A DNA stretch of 64,000 nt, taken from NCBI GenBank assembly GCA_023374045.1, contig CM041777.1, positions 103,246,046 through 103,310,045 on the forward strand, read 5' to 3'. Positions within the stretch are counted from its first letter, which is position 1. Each line of letters starts with the position of its first letter. Position numbers and translations under genes: made by a program. The notes beneath the pieces are model-generated. The model saw only the letters and a list, made by a program, of their open reading frames with translations. It searched no databases and was not told the DNA's origin. The DNA comes from Limonium bicolor (Eukaryota > Streptophyta > Magnoliopsida > Caryophyllales > Plumbaginaceae). Positions 12,436 to 26,718 of this stretch are shown here, piece by piece.

Positions 12436-15400
12436 TGTAACACCCCTACTATTAATTCAATCATTACCGTCCAATCTCATCGTGCTTCCCGAGTCACGCA
12501 GCGGATACATACTTACATACATCGGGTGATACAATGCCGTTAGTCACCCACGTGACTAACAAGGCTACTACTTCTACATACAGCATCGGTCTGATGGACC
12601 GGAATATCCGAGTACTACTTAATACAATACATACTCTCATTACGTACTGATTACTACAATACTCCATTCGATACATTACTCCATTCAATACCGTACTCCA
12701 TTCAATACAATACTTCACAACTCCGTACAAGATAATACACTACGCATACCGAGTTTACTAGGTTCCAAAATCAATACAGTACTTCTCCAAATTCATACAC
12801 ACTTACTAGGATTCAATCTGCTACCCATTCCTCACAAACTAGATACTTCTAATTACAAGGCGCGCCACCGGTCTCTTACCTTGACCGTATTCGCTCCGGG
12901 TACCTGCACACTAAAAATGGTCCCCCGAGGGGGTCAGCTTACGCTGAATATGATAACCGCATACCCCGCGTACTAGCGAGGGTACGCCGACCATTTGGTC
13001 GAATACATGCAATTCATTTTGCAATACATACATTCATACATACATACATACATACATGCTTTCATTCACGATACTGCAATACTGCACAAGATATACATAC
13101 ATACGTACAGTACCATACATGCTTGGAGACAATACGAGTCAACCAATACTTACTTACCATCTTCCAGAATACACATACACAGTACATACTCAATACGCAA
13201 TACGGAGATACAATTCTCCAATACATACAAGGTCCAGTTAGCTTTACTGCACACCCGGGTTAATCGGGTGTTCGGTACTCTTTTACCTCCGGTCAATGAC
13301 TTACAATAGTCAAGACCAATACACATACGATACTTACTTCTTACATACTTTACTTCCAGTTAAGTCGGTATGACCTCCGGGCAGGGATTACTACATCCCA
13401 CCACCGGGCTTTAAGGTGGCCCACTAATCCAGGATGCTACCCATTCAAGGGAATTGGTCCATGGAAAAGATTACAGCCAGGATTCGGATCCAACCTCTTG
13501 TGTTTCCTTATCCTCACGCGTGGCCGAAACTATATCGGACTTCTACTCATTACTCAAGTTAGGAGTTAGAAGGTTAGGAATTAGTAGAAGTCAATACTCC
13601 ATTTCCATACATACATACAATACTCAAGTACACGATACTACACATACTTCTCAATTCCATTCATTCATTTCATGAATTATACAAACTAATTGTTCAAGAA
13701 GATACAACAAGAACAAAATAGTTCAACACAGTTAAGTGCAGTATAAGTCCGATTCATGCATTTATCTTATTGGTGATCACATAAGCACACAAATCGGGGT
13801 AACCAGGTTAGGATACAGAGCATGAAGAAATCATACCGTTCACCGTTGTATCCGCACTACCGGCTCCTTCGAGGATCAACTATTGGATTCCTATACATAC
13901 ATGAAGTAGTATGATCAATGATCTATTATTGATCTACTTACTCCATCATTGATACTTTCAATGTATTCTTACTACTTCATTACTTTCTTACTTGGTTATA
14001 AAACCATTCTTTCCTTTACTACTTCATAACTTACTTCCTTACACATTTACTTACTTTCTTACCATTATTACTTCATTAATGGTGTATTACTACTTTTATA
14101 TGCATACCGTGTATAGGCATATACATATATATGATTACTATAGTCATATTATAAAAACATTTTTTTTTGTAAGTGTTTGGGCCGTCCGACCCACCGTCCG
14201 ACCCAACCCTGGGTCGGACCATTCCAGTAGGTTTTCGTCCTCTGAAATTACTCCCGTCCGACCCAGCACTGTTCCGTCCGACCCATACACCTCTGGGTCG
14301 GACCATTCCAGAAGGTTTCAATTCTGTGACTTAGCTCCGTCCGACCCACCGTCCGACCCAGGCTCTGGGTCGGACGAAGTCAGAAACTTCGCCATTTAGA
14401 AAATTTGCCCGTCCGACCCACGTCCGACTCACGGCCCTGGGTCGGACCATTCCAGAAAGAATTACCGTCGTTTCACAAGGCCCGTCCGACCCACGTCCGA
14501 CTCACGCCTGGGTCGGACGGTTCCAGAAAGGTTTATTTTCGTTACTCAGGCCTGTCCGACCCAGCGTCCGATCCAGCTGTGGGTCGGACAGTAGCAGAAA
14601 CTTGCTACAGGCCTTGTTTCCTTTTCCCAATTTCACCCATTGCTTCCCTATCTTCCTACATGCATCCTAACATGTTTTAGCACCAATTAGGCCATCTAAA
14701 TCATGTTATTTCACTCCCTAATCCATTATACAATTCTATACTACTTATACACCATTTGTCAAGTTTCAACCCAACACCTACATTACTTTTCTTCACACTA
14801 ATGCTACAGATTTTTCAATCTAACCTTTATCCTTCAATACTTTTACTACCAATACCACTACTAACATCCTCATTACATTATCTTCCACTCAATCCTTCCC
14901 ATTATCTAGCTCCTTTCAAAATCTGTTACAAGGTGGTTTACTTCCCTCTTTAGGCTCTCCAAGCACACCTAGTTTCTCCTAGTTCCTCCTATGCACTATA
15001 CTACTTCTTGCTACAGATTTTACACTTCCCCATATTCATACCACAAGTACCAATCCATAGTTACTAAATATCTCCACTAACTTCAATACACACCTTGGTT
15101 CTCCCATTCATTCACCAAGTCATCCATAATTGTACATATTCCTACCAAAATTTTGCCATAGCTCATCTACTTTTCTTACTTAGCCACACATACACCTTCT
15201 TACCACATTCATGCCTATTCTAGCCACACCCATACAAGGGTCCTACCAGCACACATACAAAATCCCAATACACCAATTTTTCCTCAATCCAAAATACAAT
15301 ACTCATGTACAATTATTTGGCTCTAAGGCCTACAATCCACATACTTGCTCTTTAAATACTCAAACTGCACAATTCTCACAACCTGTTTACACAATACACT

Positions 15401-16877
15401 ATACTCACATATTATCACTACTACAACAACAACAAAATTCCTGCACACTTACACATTCAATACCCCATGTTGTCCCAAGTTTTAAACTTCATTTAAATTA
15501 CTTCAAAACCGTTACATATCCATTCTCAATACACTACCACATTGCTACTACTTATTACTCAATTCCATTACTCATTTCTCTACTAAAAACTGTTACAATA
15601 CATACACAAACTACCAAGGTGAGAGTGTTTTACCTTGTTTTGTTAGTTCCTCTTTCCTTCCTTTCCTTCTTTTCTTTCTTTCTTGTCCTCGGTTCCAATG
15701 GGGATCACACACAAATGCTACAGCCCATAGCAATATACGCAACTACTTAGAACCTATCTTCATCAATTTAGGGTTTATGCTTGTTTGAGATTTAGAATGA
15801 AGCATTACCTTCCAATGAATGGATAGAGTGGTGGACGGCGACCAAAGCAAGATTCCACACCCAAAAATGGAGCCAAAATCGGCTAGAGTAAAAGACACCA
15901 ACAAGGTTTAGTTGCATTTTCGTTTTGCCCTTAAGGCCTAGAAAAAGATGAGTTTTCAAGAATGTTTTTACCTCAAAATGATCAGGAGGTGAAGGTGTTT
16001 CTAATGGTGGACTTGAACCTTCAAATGGAGAATACCCACCGAAATGAAAGTTGAGCTTTTTGGATTTTTGAAAGGATGAAAACGTTCTCCTTTGCAAGGG
16101 TGTTGCAATGGTATAATTTTTGTTGGATTTGGAGAAGGTTTGAGTACTCAAGAGAGAGAGAAGGAGGAAGTTGAGTTGGTTCTTGTTTCTTCCTTTCTCC
16201 ATGGCTGTCGCAGGTGCAAAGAGGGATTCAGAAAATAGAGAAAGAGAGGAAGGAGGTACGTGAGAGGAGGAGGAGAAAGTGAGGAGAGAGACTATTTTTT
16301 TTCTTTATTTACTTTGCTTGTCTTTTAGCACATAAGAGAAAATAAAGAGAGGGGAGGCTAATAAAGATCGGCCCACATGTGCACACACACTCATCATTTT
16401 TATTTTTTTTGCAAAGTGGACACACTTAGTTTGTTTATTGCATTCTCACCCCACGACTTACCGGTTGTTACAGTTTTTACTAACCGGTACCCGTTTTCCC
16501 GAATTTTCTCGTTTAATTAATTTTGTTGGTTCTAAAGCTTCACTAATATTCACTAATGATTATTTAGTTGACCAAAACTGTTACGAGTCTATTTGACCCG
16601 CTTAAAGTCGCGTTTTCCCGGTTTCCTCGAAAAACGCGCTTTAAGGTTCGTTTACGCTTTTAATACATTATTTGGATCCGTTTTCTTCGGGAGTTGTTCC
16701 CATATATTATTTAGGTCTTATTAAACCTTTAGAATCCATATAATACGCTAACCGAGGTCTCATGCCTCCCATGGTTATTTAACGCTTATTTAGTGTTCTC
16801 CGCTTTTAAGGCGTTTATTTATTTCTTTTGGATTTATTTTTCCTTACCAATATTACTCTAGCATTATTAGGCTCTCA
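12436..16877 (-). repeat. LTR 2 (shared by elements 1 and 2)
   Basis: About 4,442 bp, nearly identical to LTR 1. It acts as the 5' LTR of element 1, whose PBS abuts it at 12419-12430, and as the 3' LTR of element 2. Differences from LTR 1 are single-base changes and small indels, for example an extra ctt unit in the pyrimidine tract near 15660-15685 and an extra 'attc' near 15107. These indels shift the short frames in this LTR and argue against protein-coding constraint. Confidence 0.75.
14184..14600. repeat. Stem-loop minisatellite in LTR 2
   Basis: Same array as in LTR 1 but with six full units. The first unit has two direct gtccgaccca copies before the inverted tgggtcggac, and the last unit keeps an intact inverted copy near 14580-14589. 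One unit is a few bases shorter than in LTR 3. Confidence 0.9.
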
Positions 16878-19800
16878 AATTCCAATTTATATTCATTACT
16901 TCTATCCTATGTGATTCTTGTGACCACTTAAGGGGAGCTTCAAGAATCGTTCAACCCTGATGTGATCAGCATCAGTGTTGCACTATCTTTCCACCCCCAA
17001 TTCGTGTTCGGTTTCCCTCGATCTGATCAGGATCAAGTTCGACTTCCCACATCAGTTTCAAACAAACGGATAGTTGATTATTTCAATTTTCTATCTTTTT
17101 ACTCTTCCTAGTCGTGATTACAATTTCACACATCTCCAAAGGATGGAATTCAGTCCATCAATCATCCTCACTCTACTTCCAAATACTTGCTTCAAGATTC
17201 AATACCTACATACTCATTTCATCGTCTGTTACTACTTCCATTCACTACTCTCTTTCATCTCAAATATTCTAGCTAAGGACTACAGTACTTAGGAAATTCG
17301 GTTGTCCTCGATTTACTTCCAATAACATACTTACGAATACACTACTCATGGTTACAATCCTTTACTACTCATAGTCAATCCGTACTACTTCTTTAAAAAT
17401 ACAATACTTGTGGAGCTCCGTCCACTACTCATTCTCAATTGTTTCAAGACAATCACCTAGGGAACTCAATTTCCTCTAGGTTATACATCGGTTTTATACC
17501 GACTCATGCATCGTAATACCATGTCTAACTTCAGATAGGCACACACTACAGGGATTATCGTTTCCCCAAGAGTTACTATGCTCCTCTTTACTAATACTTC
17601 TACACTGTGGTTACAAGATGGGTATATTCATCCTATGGTATTCGCATCTCTTGTGCCCAATTACCACAGTTACAATATGAATGAATACGTATGTTTATCT
17701 AACATAAGTACCAATCATTAAATCAATTCTCATTTGTGCTATGCACATTATAGTTTTATGTGTTTTATTTATAAAACTTGTATTAAGCGGTTTTCGCTCT
17801 ACCCCCCTTAAAAGGGATTACGCCCACGTAATCTACCATATGTTACTATTAAACATTGGTTACTTGATTTGGGCAATCTGAAGCGTTTAGCTTCATTACG
17901 ATATGTTATACAATATGCTCTGGTCAAAGGGTCTTAACCATACCAATGGTTTGGTCTTTGCACCGAGGATTCGTACATGAGTTTATTTAACTCCTAATTA
18001 ATTTAGTTCTAGCCTATTAGGCTTCAAGGCATTAATAGCCATTCTTTCGTACTTACTAGGTGTATCACATTTCTTAGTTAGGGCCCACTAGCTTCTGCTG
18101 CGCGACCCTGATAACTTGGGTTACTCACCCTTCATGTTATCCTTAATGTGCTATACATCACCTTTCTATCCCTCTATTATGGGAATAAGGTTTACTACAG
18201 TATGGTATTGTTTTACCGCTGTTTGAACTCAATGAGTTTTAGATCCAGCTTTCTGGTAATCTATTATACTATTATTCGTACTCCCACGATTATCCACTAA
18301 GTCCCTCCGACTTGTTGTCGGGCGAGGTTAAGTCACTACCTAGTTGCAGTGCTTCCTCTGTTGTCACTAGCTTCTGAATAATACCAGTTCTTCTGGTTCA
18401 GTACAAGTGTTCTTTGCTTGTATGACCTTGCATTCTCAATGCGTCGGTCTGAGTGACTTTCTTCAGTCTTCTTTCCCCTTTCATTCCAATGGAATTCACA
18501 TCTTGTGATTGTTAGTGTGCTTACTCTTTTCGTGCTTCTTTGGCCTTAGGCCGCACGGTTTGTTGCTAAGCTTGATTGACTGGCTTATGCCATGTTGTTG
18601 GTGAAAGAAGAGTTTACTACGGTTTACATTTCTATATTCCTAGCTATCGCATTAGATTATTACACAGCGCGAGTGCAATACCAAAACACTCAGTCATACA
18701 GAGTGCAGAGGCGTAAACGCTTGGCAGTAAATCACTTATGTGATAGGGATGAATATTTCTGCTTGTCATCTCGTACTTATACTTCGTGTCATTGTCCAAC
18801 TACTTCCTCATAGCGGTCGCTTGTTGCGCACCGTATTCTTACTTACTATACAGCGTCGTTTTTACGGTCTCCGTTATTGTGGTAGCTTACCTTTACTCCT
18901 TGCCATTGTCGTTGGCATCATTTCCTTATGGTGTACAAACATTAGGAGGTTCCTAGTCATATGTATGACGGTTGTCGTAGTATACCGCGATACTATTATC
19001 TTCCCCATGTGGAGATATTTTATTTCGGCTTAGGTTTCATGTGTAGGTTAGCTTACCTCACATTACTTCCTCATTCATGATATAGTTTTCCAAATAACTT
19101 GGTTGGCCAAGGATGAAGTGGTTTATCAGGTTACAAGCTCTCTTGAGCGCCGGTCATTCATGGTGTGCAATGTGCACACTCATTGATTGTTTTTGACAAT
19201 TACTGTCTCATAGTGCTGAGCATTGATCATAGGCTCTAGCTATGCGGTTTTACTTTTGCATATACATTACCGGGACATCCCAAGAAGCTTCAAGGGTTTT
19301 CTGGTCCTGTTCTCTAATTAAAGAGTGTTCTATCATTGATAGGTGAAAGTTTTCGTTAGGGGTGTGTTTCCACTCATGGGTCTCATGACAAGGTTTACCG
19401 TGTAAGTATTTATACAATGGTTCACCACATGATTGGGTGCATAAGGAGTATACTTACTCCTTCGAGCTTCGATGCTCTTAAGCGATGTGCTTCTACAGTT
19501 TACGGCCTCTTATGGCGTAGTGGTTTGGAAATCTCATTTCCGTATTCGTTGTCTCTTGGCAATATCTATGCATAGGTTTTGTCGTTATAGTAGATGGGAG
19601 CCTTTTCTAAGGGTTCGCATCTTCACCACATTGGTGATCTTAGTTAACAAGAGGTGCCTTCCCTCGGGTTTCTCGTAGCGTCCAAGTGTGGACTAGGCCA
19701 ATGTCGGCATTTATCCCGATTTCTGTGCCCCTGTGTTATCATTGCTACAGGAGGCATGAAGGTAGTTAAAGCTTGTCAACTGCATACTAGACTGATGCTC

Positions 19801-22253
19801 TAGTGACAGTGACGCTGAGTTGACCATTACTCCAAGCCACTCAAGAGGTTGAGTTTGAATTGATGGTCCAGTTGTTGATTTCTTGTCATATGGGATATAT
19901 TTCTTGCGAGTCCTATTAGTAATGGTGCGGGTTTTGTCCACTGTTTGGGTTCACACAACGTAGTTGGTTGGTGGCTTTTAAGCCTTACTGCTGCAAGCTA
20001 TGCTCTTTGCAAGCTGCTTATGCATGTTTCTACCCCATGTATACTCCGTAAGTTGGAGGTATTACTAGGCTCCATGGTAAGTCGTGACATCACGCTTCCG
20101 TTCATAGGAGACCCTTTAGGCAAGCTGATGCTAATTTAGGGTATTTCCTGTTAAGTGAAATCCCTTCGGTGTTCTAACCGAATGTTTGTTCTAGCTTCCG
20201 TGCTCTACCAGACACTTGTTCAACTGTTGTTATCACAGACACCCTTCAAGGATTGCTCCTGGGTGCCGTGGATCACGCCGTTACATCCGGCCGATGGTTA
20301 TGACATGTGTTGTCCTATATACCGTCTTATGGTGTTGTATTAAGCTATTCCCTTTAGGTTTATAACGTCTGCCGTCGTTGAGTAGACCGTATATACTTGC
20401 TCCTAGCGCTTGAGACTAGGTTTAATATTCCCCTCGATGATAGATTTTACTTCATGGTAATCTCGTGATTGCTCTTGGGCGTTCTATCCCATTTGCCGAG
20501 CATTATAGTGTTCATGTTTTAGGCAGTGGCCTTACTGTGTTAGGCTGGGTATACCTTCTAGCTATCATATATTTGCTTGATGTCTTGGAGACATATCCAT
20601 TGTCCATACCGACTAGTCTGTGCTCTCTGCACTTCCTAGTCCTTACTCCTTATCTTCAGATGGATTTTCTGAGTTCCTTTATGCTTAATTGTCTGAGGGG
20701 TCCAGTTGTTCTGGTTTGAACTTACTGATGGTCCGTAGAACGGAGTCGACTACTTCCCGTGTTTCGTACACCACCTGTGTACATACGTGGGGTACCTTAT
20801 TGATACGTTACCACTTACCCGACTATTTGTCAGGCCCACAAGCTCCTTCGGAGTGCGGTTGTCCCACATCCCGTAATTGGGTACACTCGTAGTGTTCGTC
20901 ACACGCCTAGGTGAAGTATTCTGTTGTCAACCCCTCTTGTATCATTCTATGATACTCACCGTAATTCTGTTGGTTTGGTTTTAAAATCCAAGGTTTAAAG
21001 AAGGATTGTGGTTTTGAAAGAAGAATTTTGGGTTTTAAAAATTATGGTTCGGTGTTAAAAGAGTCTCCATGGCGTAGCCATGTTTGAGGTCTTGACCAAG
21101 TCGAGCTTCTCGCTGACCGGTATATTCTAAATACCGTGATCCGGCCGTTGGGCCTTTCTAAGGTTCCATACTTCTAGTTGTTAGGCTGTGTGATCCTGTA
21201 GTTGTTTCGTTTTGGTCACCGTACATTGCTATGCACTTGTGACATGTTAGTGTTCCTTTACATATTCATGTTCTTACTGCACTTGCCGTGGCAAGTGCGC
21301 GGTACTGGTGGTTTTTGGGTAATTCTATACCGATCCCATTCATAAGTGGTAGTCTTGCTTACTCTTCCTTTGATCTTGTTGATCATTTACTTGGGTTAAT
21401 CACTCTTCTGAGTAACTCCCCAGTGAGTCTGACATAGCTGTCATTGATCAGGGTACTTCTCCAATTCTTGGAGCTTCCCCTTTGACTTGGTTGTGTTGTT
21501 CCTTGTTGCTTATTCCCACACTTTGGCTGTGGCTACTGAGCCTGATTTGGTTTAGGCACTACAGTTGTAGTTATGTCAGGTTATATCTTGTGAATATTCC
21601 TGTAGCTGTCTGAGCTATGTTGGCCAGGTTTGTAACCTTTTTGGCGTTGTAGTTTTGGAGTCAGTCACTCCAGACTATGTCCTTAGCCAGCTAGCTCACC
21701 ATTGTGGTGTTGCTTGGCCATTACTGTTGTCCCGTAGACTTGTCTCGGGTTTCATTACTGTCCTGTTTCCATTTCGTTGCACGGTTAGTGCTTCTTTTCC
21801 TGTTGCTGGTTGTTTAGCTAGGTTCTGCGACTGCTAAGCATGTCGCCCCATGCTGTTGCAAGTTATAGCCTCCTTGTGGTTGGAGTGTTTATACTACCGC
21901 TATTAGTGCGGCTATTGTTGTTCAACCGGGATCACTTCCGGGTCTTCCATTTCTTGGAATCTACCATACGTCGGTTCTTGTTTACTGTGTGATTGCTTCA
22001 CAACTGCCAGATCGGGTTTTCCCCGAGTATGAGAAAGCTTTTCTTCTCTCTGGCGTCCTTTCCCAAGTTATACAATGGGGTTTGCGGTGGGCGGGACTGG
22101 TATTGTAGGTATCCGGTACTCCGGTAGTTCCTAACTAGCATATCTCCAATGCTAACACTCAGCCCTTAGCCCTAAGCTTCTAATTCCTAACTCGGTATTC
22201 CTAACTCGGTATTTCCAGTCATCAGAGCGATACTTCGCTCTGATACCACTTTT
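16878..22253 (-). other. Internal domain 2, non-coding and hairpin-rich
   Basis: About 5,376 bp and near-identical to internal domain 1, with the same hairpins at an offset of roughly 9.8 kb. No gag or pol is recognisable. Small indels scattered through it (for example near 18360, 19500 and 20130) change the lengths of the short frames. This supports reading it as RNA-level or non-functional sequence, not protein code. Confidence 0.75.
22221..22248 (-). promoter_or_regulatory. Primer-binding site inside a hairpin, element 2
   Basis: Plus-strand gctctgatacca (22237-22248) is the reverse complement of the 12-base tRNA-iMet PBS, 5 bases from LTR 3. The same perfect 10-bp stem with a tact loop as in element 1 is present. 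Confidence 0.85.
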
Positions 22254-25200
22254 TGTAACACCCCTACTATTAATTCAATCATTACCGTCCAATCTCCTCT
22301 GCTTCCCGAGTCACGCAGCGGATACATACTTACATACATCGGGTGATACAATGCCGTTAGTCACCCACGTGACTAACAAGGCTACTACTTCTACATACAG
22401 CATCGGTCTGATGGACCGGAATATCCGAGTACTACTTAATACAATACATACTCTCATTACGTACTGATTACTACAATACTCCATTCGATACATTACTCCA
22501 TTCAATACCGTACTCCATTCAATACAATACTTCACAACTCCGTACAAGATAATACACTACGCATACCGAGTTTACTAGGTTCCAAAATCAATACAGTACT
22601 TCTCCAAATTCATACACACTTACTAGGATTCAATCTGCTACCCATTCCTCACAAACTAGATACTTCTAATTACAAGGCGCGCCACCGGTCTCTTACCTTG
22701 ACCGTATTCGCTCCGGGTACCTGCACACTAAAAATGGTCCCCCGAGGGGGTCAGCTTACGCTGAATATGATAACCGCATACCCCGCGTACTAGCGAGGGT
22801 ACGCCGACCATTTGGTCGAATACATGCAATTCATTTTGCAATACATACATTCATACATACATACATACATGCTTTCATTCACGATACTACAATACTACGC
22901 ACAAGATACATACATACGTACAGTACCATACATGCTTGGAGACAATACAGTCAACCAATACTTACTTACCATTCCAGAATACACATACACAGTACATACT
23001 CATACGCAATACGGAGATACAATTCTCCAATACATACAAGGTCCAGTTAGCTTTACTGCACACCCGGGTTATCGGGTGTTCGGTACTCTTTTACCTCCGG
23101 TCAATGACTTACAATAGTCAAGACCAATACACATACGATACTTACTTCTTACATACTTTACTTCCAGTTAAGTCGGTATGACCTCCGGGCAGGGATTACT
23201 ACATCCCACCACCGGGCTTTAAGGTGGCCCACTAATCCAGGATGCTACCCATTCAAGGGAATTGGTCCATGGAAAAGATTACAGCCAGGATTCGGATCCA
23301 ACCTCTTGTGTTTCCTTATCCTCACGCGTGGCCGAAACTATATCGGACTTCTACTCATTCCATTTACTCATTACTCAAGTTAGGAGTTAGAAGGTTAGGA
23401 ATTAGTAGAAGTCAATACTCCATTTCCATACATACATACAATACTCAAGTACACGATACTTACACATACTTCTCAATTCCATTCATTCATTTCATGAATT
23501 ATACAAACTAATTGTTCAAGAAGATACAACAAGAACAAAATAGTTCAAACACAGTTAAGTGCAGTATAAGTCCGATTCGTGCATTTATCTTATTGGTGAT
23601 CACATAAGCACACAAATCGGGGTAACCAGGTTAGGATACAGAGCATGAAGAAATCATACCGTTCACCGTTGTATCCGCACTACCGGCTCCTTCGAGGATC
23701 AACTATTGGATTCCTATACATACATGAAGTAGTATGATCAATGATCTATTATTGATCTACTTACTCCTTCATTGATACTTTCAATGTATTCTTACTACTT
23801 CATTACTTTCTTACTTGGTTATAAAACCATTCTTTCCTTTACTACTTCATAACTTACTTCCTTACACATTTACTTACTTTCTTACCATTATTACTTCATT
23901 AATGGTGTATTACTACTTTTATATGCATACCGGTGTATAGGCATATACCTATACATACATATGATTACTATAGTCATATTATAAAACATTTTTTTTTGTA
24001 AGTGTTTGGGCCGTCCGACCCACCGTCCGACCCAACCCTGGGTCGGACCATTCCAGTAGGTTTTCGTCCTCTGAAATTACTCCCGTCCGACCCAGCACTG
24101 TTCCGTCCGACCCATACACCTCTGGGTCGGACCATTCCAGAAGGTTTCAATTCTGTGACTTAGCTCCGTCCGACCCACCGTCCGACCCAGGCTCTGGGTC
24201 GGACGAAGTCAGAAACTTCGCCATTTAGAAAATTTGCCCGTCCGACCCACGTCCGACTCACGGCCCTGGGTCGGACCATTCCAGAAAGAATTACCGTCGT
24301 TTCTCAAGGCCCGTCCGACCCACGTCCGACTCACGGCTCTGGGTCGGACGGTTCCAGAAATTTATTTCGTTACTCAGGCCTTGTCCGACCCAGCGTCCGA
24401 TCCAGCTGTGGGTCGGACAGTAGCAGAAACTTGCTACAGGCCTTGTTTTCTTTTCCCAATTTCACCCATTGCTTCCCCAATCTTCCTACATGCATCCTAA
24501 CATGTTTTAGCACCAATTAGGCCATCTAAATCATGTTATTTCACTCCCTAATCCATTATACAATTCTATACTACTTATACACCATTTGTCAAGTTTCAAC
24601 CCAACACCTACATTACTTTTTTCTATTTTTTTTCCACATTATGCTACAGATTTTTCAATCTAACCTTTATCCTTCAATACTTTTACTACCAATACCACTA
24701 CTAACATCCTCATTACATTATCTTCCACTCAATCCTTCCCATTATCTAGCTCCTTTCAAAATCTGTTACAAGGTGGTTTACTTCCCACTTTAGGCTCTCC
24801 AAGCACACCTAGTTTCTCCTAGTTCCTCCTATGCACTATACTACTTCTTGCTACAGATTTTACACTTCCACATACTCATACCACAAGTACCAATCCATAG
24901 TTACTAAATATCTCCACTAACTTCAATACACACCTTGGTTCTCCCATTCACCAAGTCATCCATAATTGTACATATTCCTACCAAAATTTTGCCATAGCTC
25001 ATCTACTTTTCTTACTTAGCCACACATACACCTTCTTACCACATTCATGCCTATTCTAGCCACACCCATACAAGGGTCCTACCAGCACACATACAAAATC
25101 CCAATACACCAATTTTTCCTCAATCCAAAATACAATACTCATGTACAATTATTTGGCTCTAAGGCCTACAATCCACATACTTGCTCTTTAAATACTCAAA

Positions 25201-26718
25201 CTGCACAATTCTCACAACCTGTTTACACAATACACTATACTCACATATTATCACTACTACAACAACAACAAAATTCCTGCACACTTACACATTCAATACC
25301 CCATGTTGTCCCAAGTTTTAAACTTCATTTAAATTACTTCAAAACCGTTACATTATCCATTCTCAATACACTACCACATTGCTACTACTTATTACTCAAT
25401 TCCATTACTCATTTCTCTACTAAAAACTGTTACAAACATACACAAACTAACACAAGGTGAGAGTGTTTTACCTTGTTTTGTTAGTTCCTCTTTCCTTCCT
25501 TTCCTTCTTTCTTTCTTTCTTGTCCTCGGTTCCAATGGGGATCACACACAAATGCTACAGCCCATAGCAATATACGCAACTACTTAGAACCTATCTTCAT
25601 CAATTTAGGGTTTATGCTTGTTTGAGATTTAGAATGAAGCATTACCTTCCAATGAATGGATAGAGTGGTGGACGGCGACCAAAGCAAGATTCCAACACCC
25701 AAAAATGGAGCCAAAATCGGCTAGAGTAAAAGACACCAACAAGGTTTAGTTGCATTTTCGTTTTGCCCTTAAGGCCTAGAAAAAGATGAGTTTTCAAGAA
25801 TGTTTTTACCTCAAAATGATCAGGAGGTGAAGGTGTTTCTAATGGTGGACTTGAACCTTCAAATGGAGAATACCCACCGAAATGAAAGTTGAGCTTTTGG
25901 ATTTTTGAAAGGATGAAAACGTTCTCCTTTGCAAGGGTGTTGCAATGGTATAATTTTTGTTGGATTTGGAGAAGGTTTGAGTACTCAAAGAGAGGAGAGA
26001 AGGAGGAAGTTGAGTTGGTTTCTTCCTTTCTCCATGGCTGTCGCAGGTGCAAAGAGGGAGTTCAGAAAATAGAGAAAGAGAGGAAGGAGGGTACGTGGAG
26101 GAGGAGGAGAAAGTGAGGAGGAGAGAGACTATTTTTTTTTCTTTTATTTACTTTGCTTGTCTTTTAGCACATAAGAGAAAATAAAGAGAGGGGGAGGCTA
26201 ATAAAGATCGGCCCACATGTGCACACACACTCACATTTTTATTTTTATTTGCAAAGTGGACACACTTAGTTTGTTTATTTGCATTCTCACCCCACGACTT
26301 ACCGGTTGTTACAGTTTTTACTAACCGGTACCCGTTTTCCGGAATTTTCTCGTTTAATTAATTTTGTTGGTTCTAAAGCTTCACTAATATTCACTAATGA
26401 TTATTTAGTTGACCAAAACTGTTACGAGTCTATTTGACCCGCTTAAAGTCGCGTTTTCCCGGTTTCCTCGAAAAACGCGCTTTAAGGTTCGTTTACGCTT
26501 TTAATACATTATTTGGATCCGTTTTCTTCGGGAGTTGTTCCCATATATTATTTAGGTCTTATTAAACCTTTAGAATCCATATAATACGCTAACCGAGGTC
26601 TCATGCCTCCCATGGTTATTTAACGCTTATTTAGCGTTCTCCGCTTTTAAGGCGTTTATTTATTTCTTTTGGATTTATTTTTCCTTACCAATATTACTCT
26701 AGCATTATTAGGCTCTTA
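22254..26718 (-). repeat. LTR 3 (5' LTR of element 2)
   Basis: About 4,465 bp, homologous to LTRs 1 and 2 up to 26711-26718, where ggctctca of the other copies reads ggctctta and similarity then stops. The minus-strand LTR start would thus be TA instead of TG, from a point mutation or because the copy is truncated a few bases in. It carries private changes such as an altered stretch near 24620-24640 and an insertion near 23358. It is the outermost 5' LTR of the array. Confidence 0.75.
24013..24430. repeat. Stem-loop minisatellite in LTR 3
   Basis: Six full units of about 65-70 bp, each with paired direct gtccgaccca-type 10-mers and one inverted tgggtcggac. Second direct copies in units 4-6 carry single changes (gtccgactca, gtccgatcca), so the array has a mild internal gradient of divergence. 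Confidence 0.9.

Larger units (their letters stand above)
2637..26718 (-). mobile_element. Tandem LARD-like LTR retrotransposon array (LTR-INT-LTR-INT-LTR)
   Basis: The same long sequence occurs 2.45 times in a row: it starts at 2637, 12436 and 22254, with spacings of 9,799 and 9,818 bp. Copies are nearly identical apart from point changes and small indels. Just left of the second and third starts lies gctctgatacca, the reverse complement of the tRNA-iMet primer-binding site. The element is therefore read on the minus strand, and the repeated 4.44-kb segment after each PBS is the LTR. LTRs end in ...TTACA on the minus strand and appear to begin TGAGAGCC. No gag, protease, integrase or reverse transcriptase was found in any frame. 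Long LTRs with a non-coding, structured internal domain are the known hallmark of LARDs, hence the name. The three-LTR arrangement fits unequal LTR recombination. No convincing polypurine tract or target duplication was found. Confidence 0.8.

Noticed and set aside
2637..26718. Autonomous Ogre/Tat element because of the very large LTRs
   Set aside because: No gag, protease, RT, RNase H or integrase in either internal domain, and the PBS is initiator Met, not the tRNA expected for Ogre.
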